Positions 63,867 through 64,000 of a stretch of DNA of 64,000 nucleotides are shown one piece after another (position 1 is the stretch's first letter; each line of letters begins with the position of its first letter). The notes beneath the pieces are model-generated. The model saw nothing but the letters and a program-made list of their open reading frames with translations. It did no database searches and was not told where the DNA came from. The stretch is from Kocuria massiliensis. Lineage in GTDB: Bacteria > Actinomycetota > Actinomycetes > Actinomycetales > Micrococcaceae. The translations under genes were made by a program, and so were the position numbers. The DNA is taken from contig NZ_LT835161.1 of assembly GCF_900169715.1 (NCBI RefSeq), positions 1,293,590 through 1,357,589 of the forward strand, in the 5' to 3' direction.

Positions 63867-64000
63867 ATGTCTGTTCTGATGTCCATCTTCCTGTTCCTCC
63901 ACATCCTGGGGGCCGCCCTCGTCTTCGGTCTCTGGGTCGCAAATTTCAAGCCGCCGCGCGTGGTCCCCGTGCAGTTCTACGCCGCGTTACTTCAACTCGT
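63867..64000 (+). CDS. Small membrane protein, 3' truncated
   Basis: From the ATG at 63867 the frame stays open to the window edge (44 codons). The start MSVLMSIFLFLHILGAALVFG is a membrane helix, followed by a cytoplasmic-looking NFKPPRVVPVQFYAALLQL. Similar short integral membrane proteins of unknown function exist in Micrococcales. Only the first helix is visible, so no role can be assigned. An ATG at 63863 is out of this frame. Confidence 0.6.
   Translation, partial: MSVLMSIFLFLHILGAALVFGLWVANFKPPRVVPVQFYAALLQL

Overview
The window is GC-rich (around 60 % by eye), densely coded actinobacterial chromosome. The content is almost entirely core: DUF3000, DUF3159, DUF3710, DUF3093, DUF4193, DUF5998, DUF7455, DUF4192 and SepH are lineage markers of Actinobacteria. 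The gene order, the fused CydDC and the presence of parC/parE point to the Micrococcales, probably a relative of Arthrobacter (inference from family knowledge; no search was run). I see no prophage, insertion sequence, CRISPR array, defence island or biosynthetic cluster.

Layout. 1-12.0 kb is almost all on the minus strand. Read in transcription order it runs: PD-(D/E)XK protein, def, fmt, rsmB, rpe, then an FMN riboswitch followed by ribM, ribD, a ribE-ribB fusion, ribA, ribH, hisE, hisG and hisF. A 5'-truncated TIGR03085-family gene converges on hisF. 12.1-12.9 kb holds four tRNA genes (Val-CAC on minus; Gly-GCC, Cys-GCA, Val-GAC on plus). 12.9-22.9 kb is mixed: TauE/SafE permease, ZapE, YbaK, an alpha/beta hydrolase, a small Usp-like protein plus MsrB, DUF3000, an RNase D-like protein, a FadB-type enzyme and a Rieske lipoprotein. 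23-29.5 kb (minus) holds aconitase, a TRAM/TrmA-type RNA methyltransferase and a KimA-like APC permease. 29.6-34.8 kb has two TrkA/RCK genes facing the DUF3159-OB-DUF3710-dut group, then DUF3093 and DUF4193. 35-42.4 kb holds SepH, a proline-repeat membrane protein, a phosphodiesterase-like protein, DUF5998 and a GNAT/acyl-CoA ligase fusion. 42.4-53.9 kb holds parC, cydABDC and parE. 54-64 kb holds DUF7455, the principal sigma factor, DUF4192, PAC2, leucyl aminopeptidase, lpd, sucB and the start of a small membrane protein.

How the genes work together. The riboswitch-led rib genes encode a complete set of the classical riboflavin enzymes plus an importer. acnA, lpd and sucB serve the TCA cycle. 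cydABDC encodes a high-affinity bd oxidase with its assembly exporter. The permease and the two RCK proteins probably form a potassium module. def, fmt, rsmB and the tRNAs serve translation.

The least ordinary features are the RibE-RibB fusion with a free-standing RibA, the K+ permease/RCK pair without a TrkH-type channel nearby, a FadB-type gene without an adjoining thiolase, the proline-repeat membrane protein beside sepH, the PD-(D/E)XK protein upstream of def, and several perfect palindromes upstream of genes. I found no convincing wholly new system.
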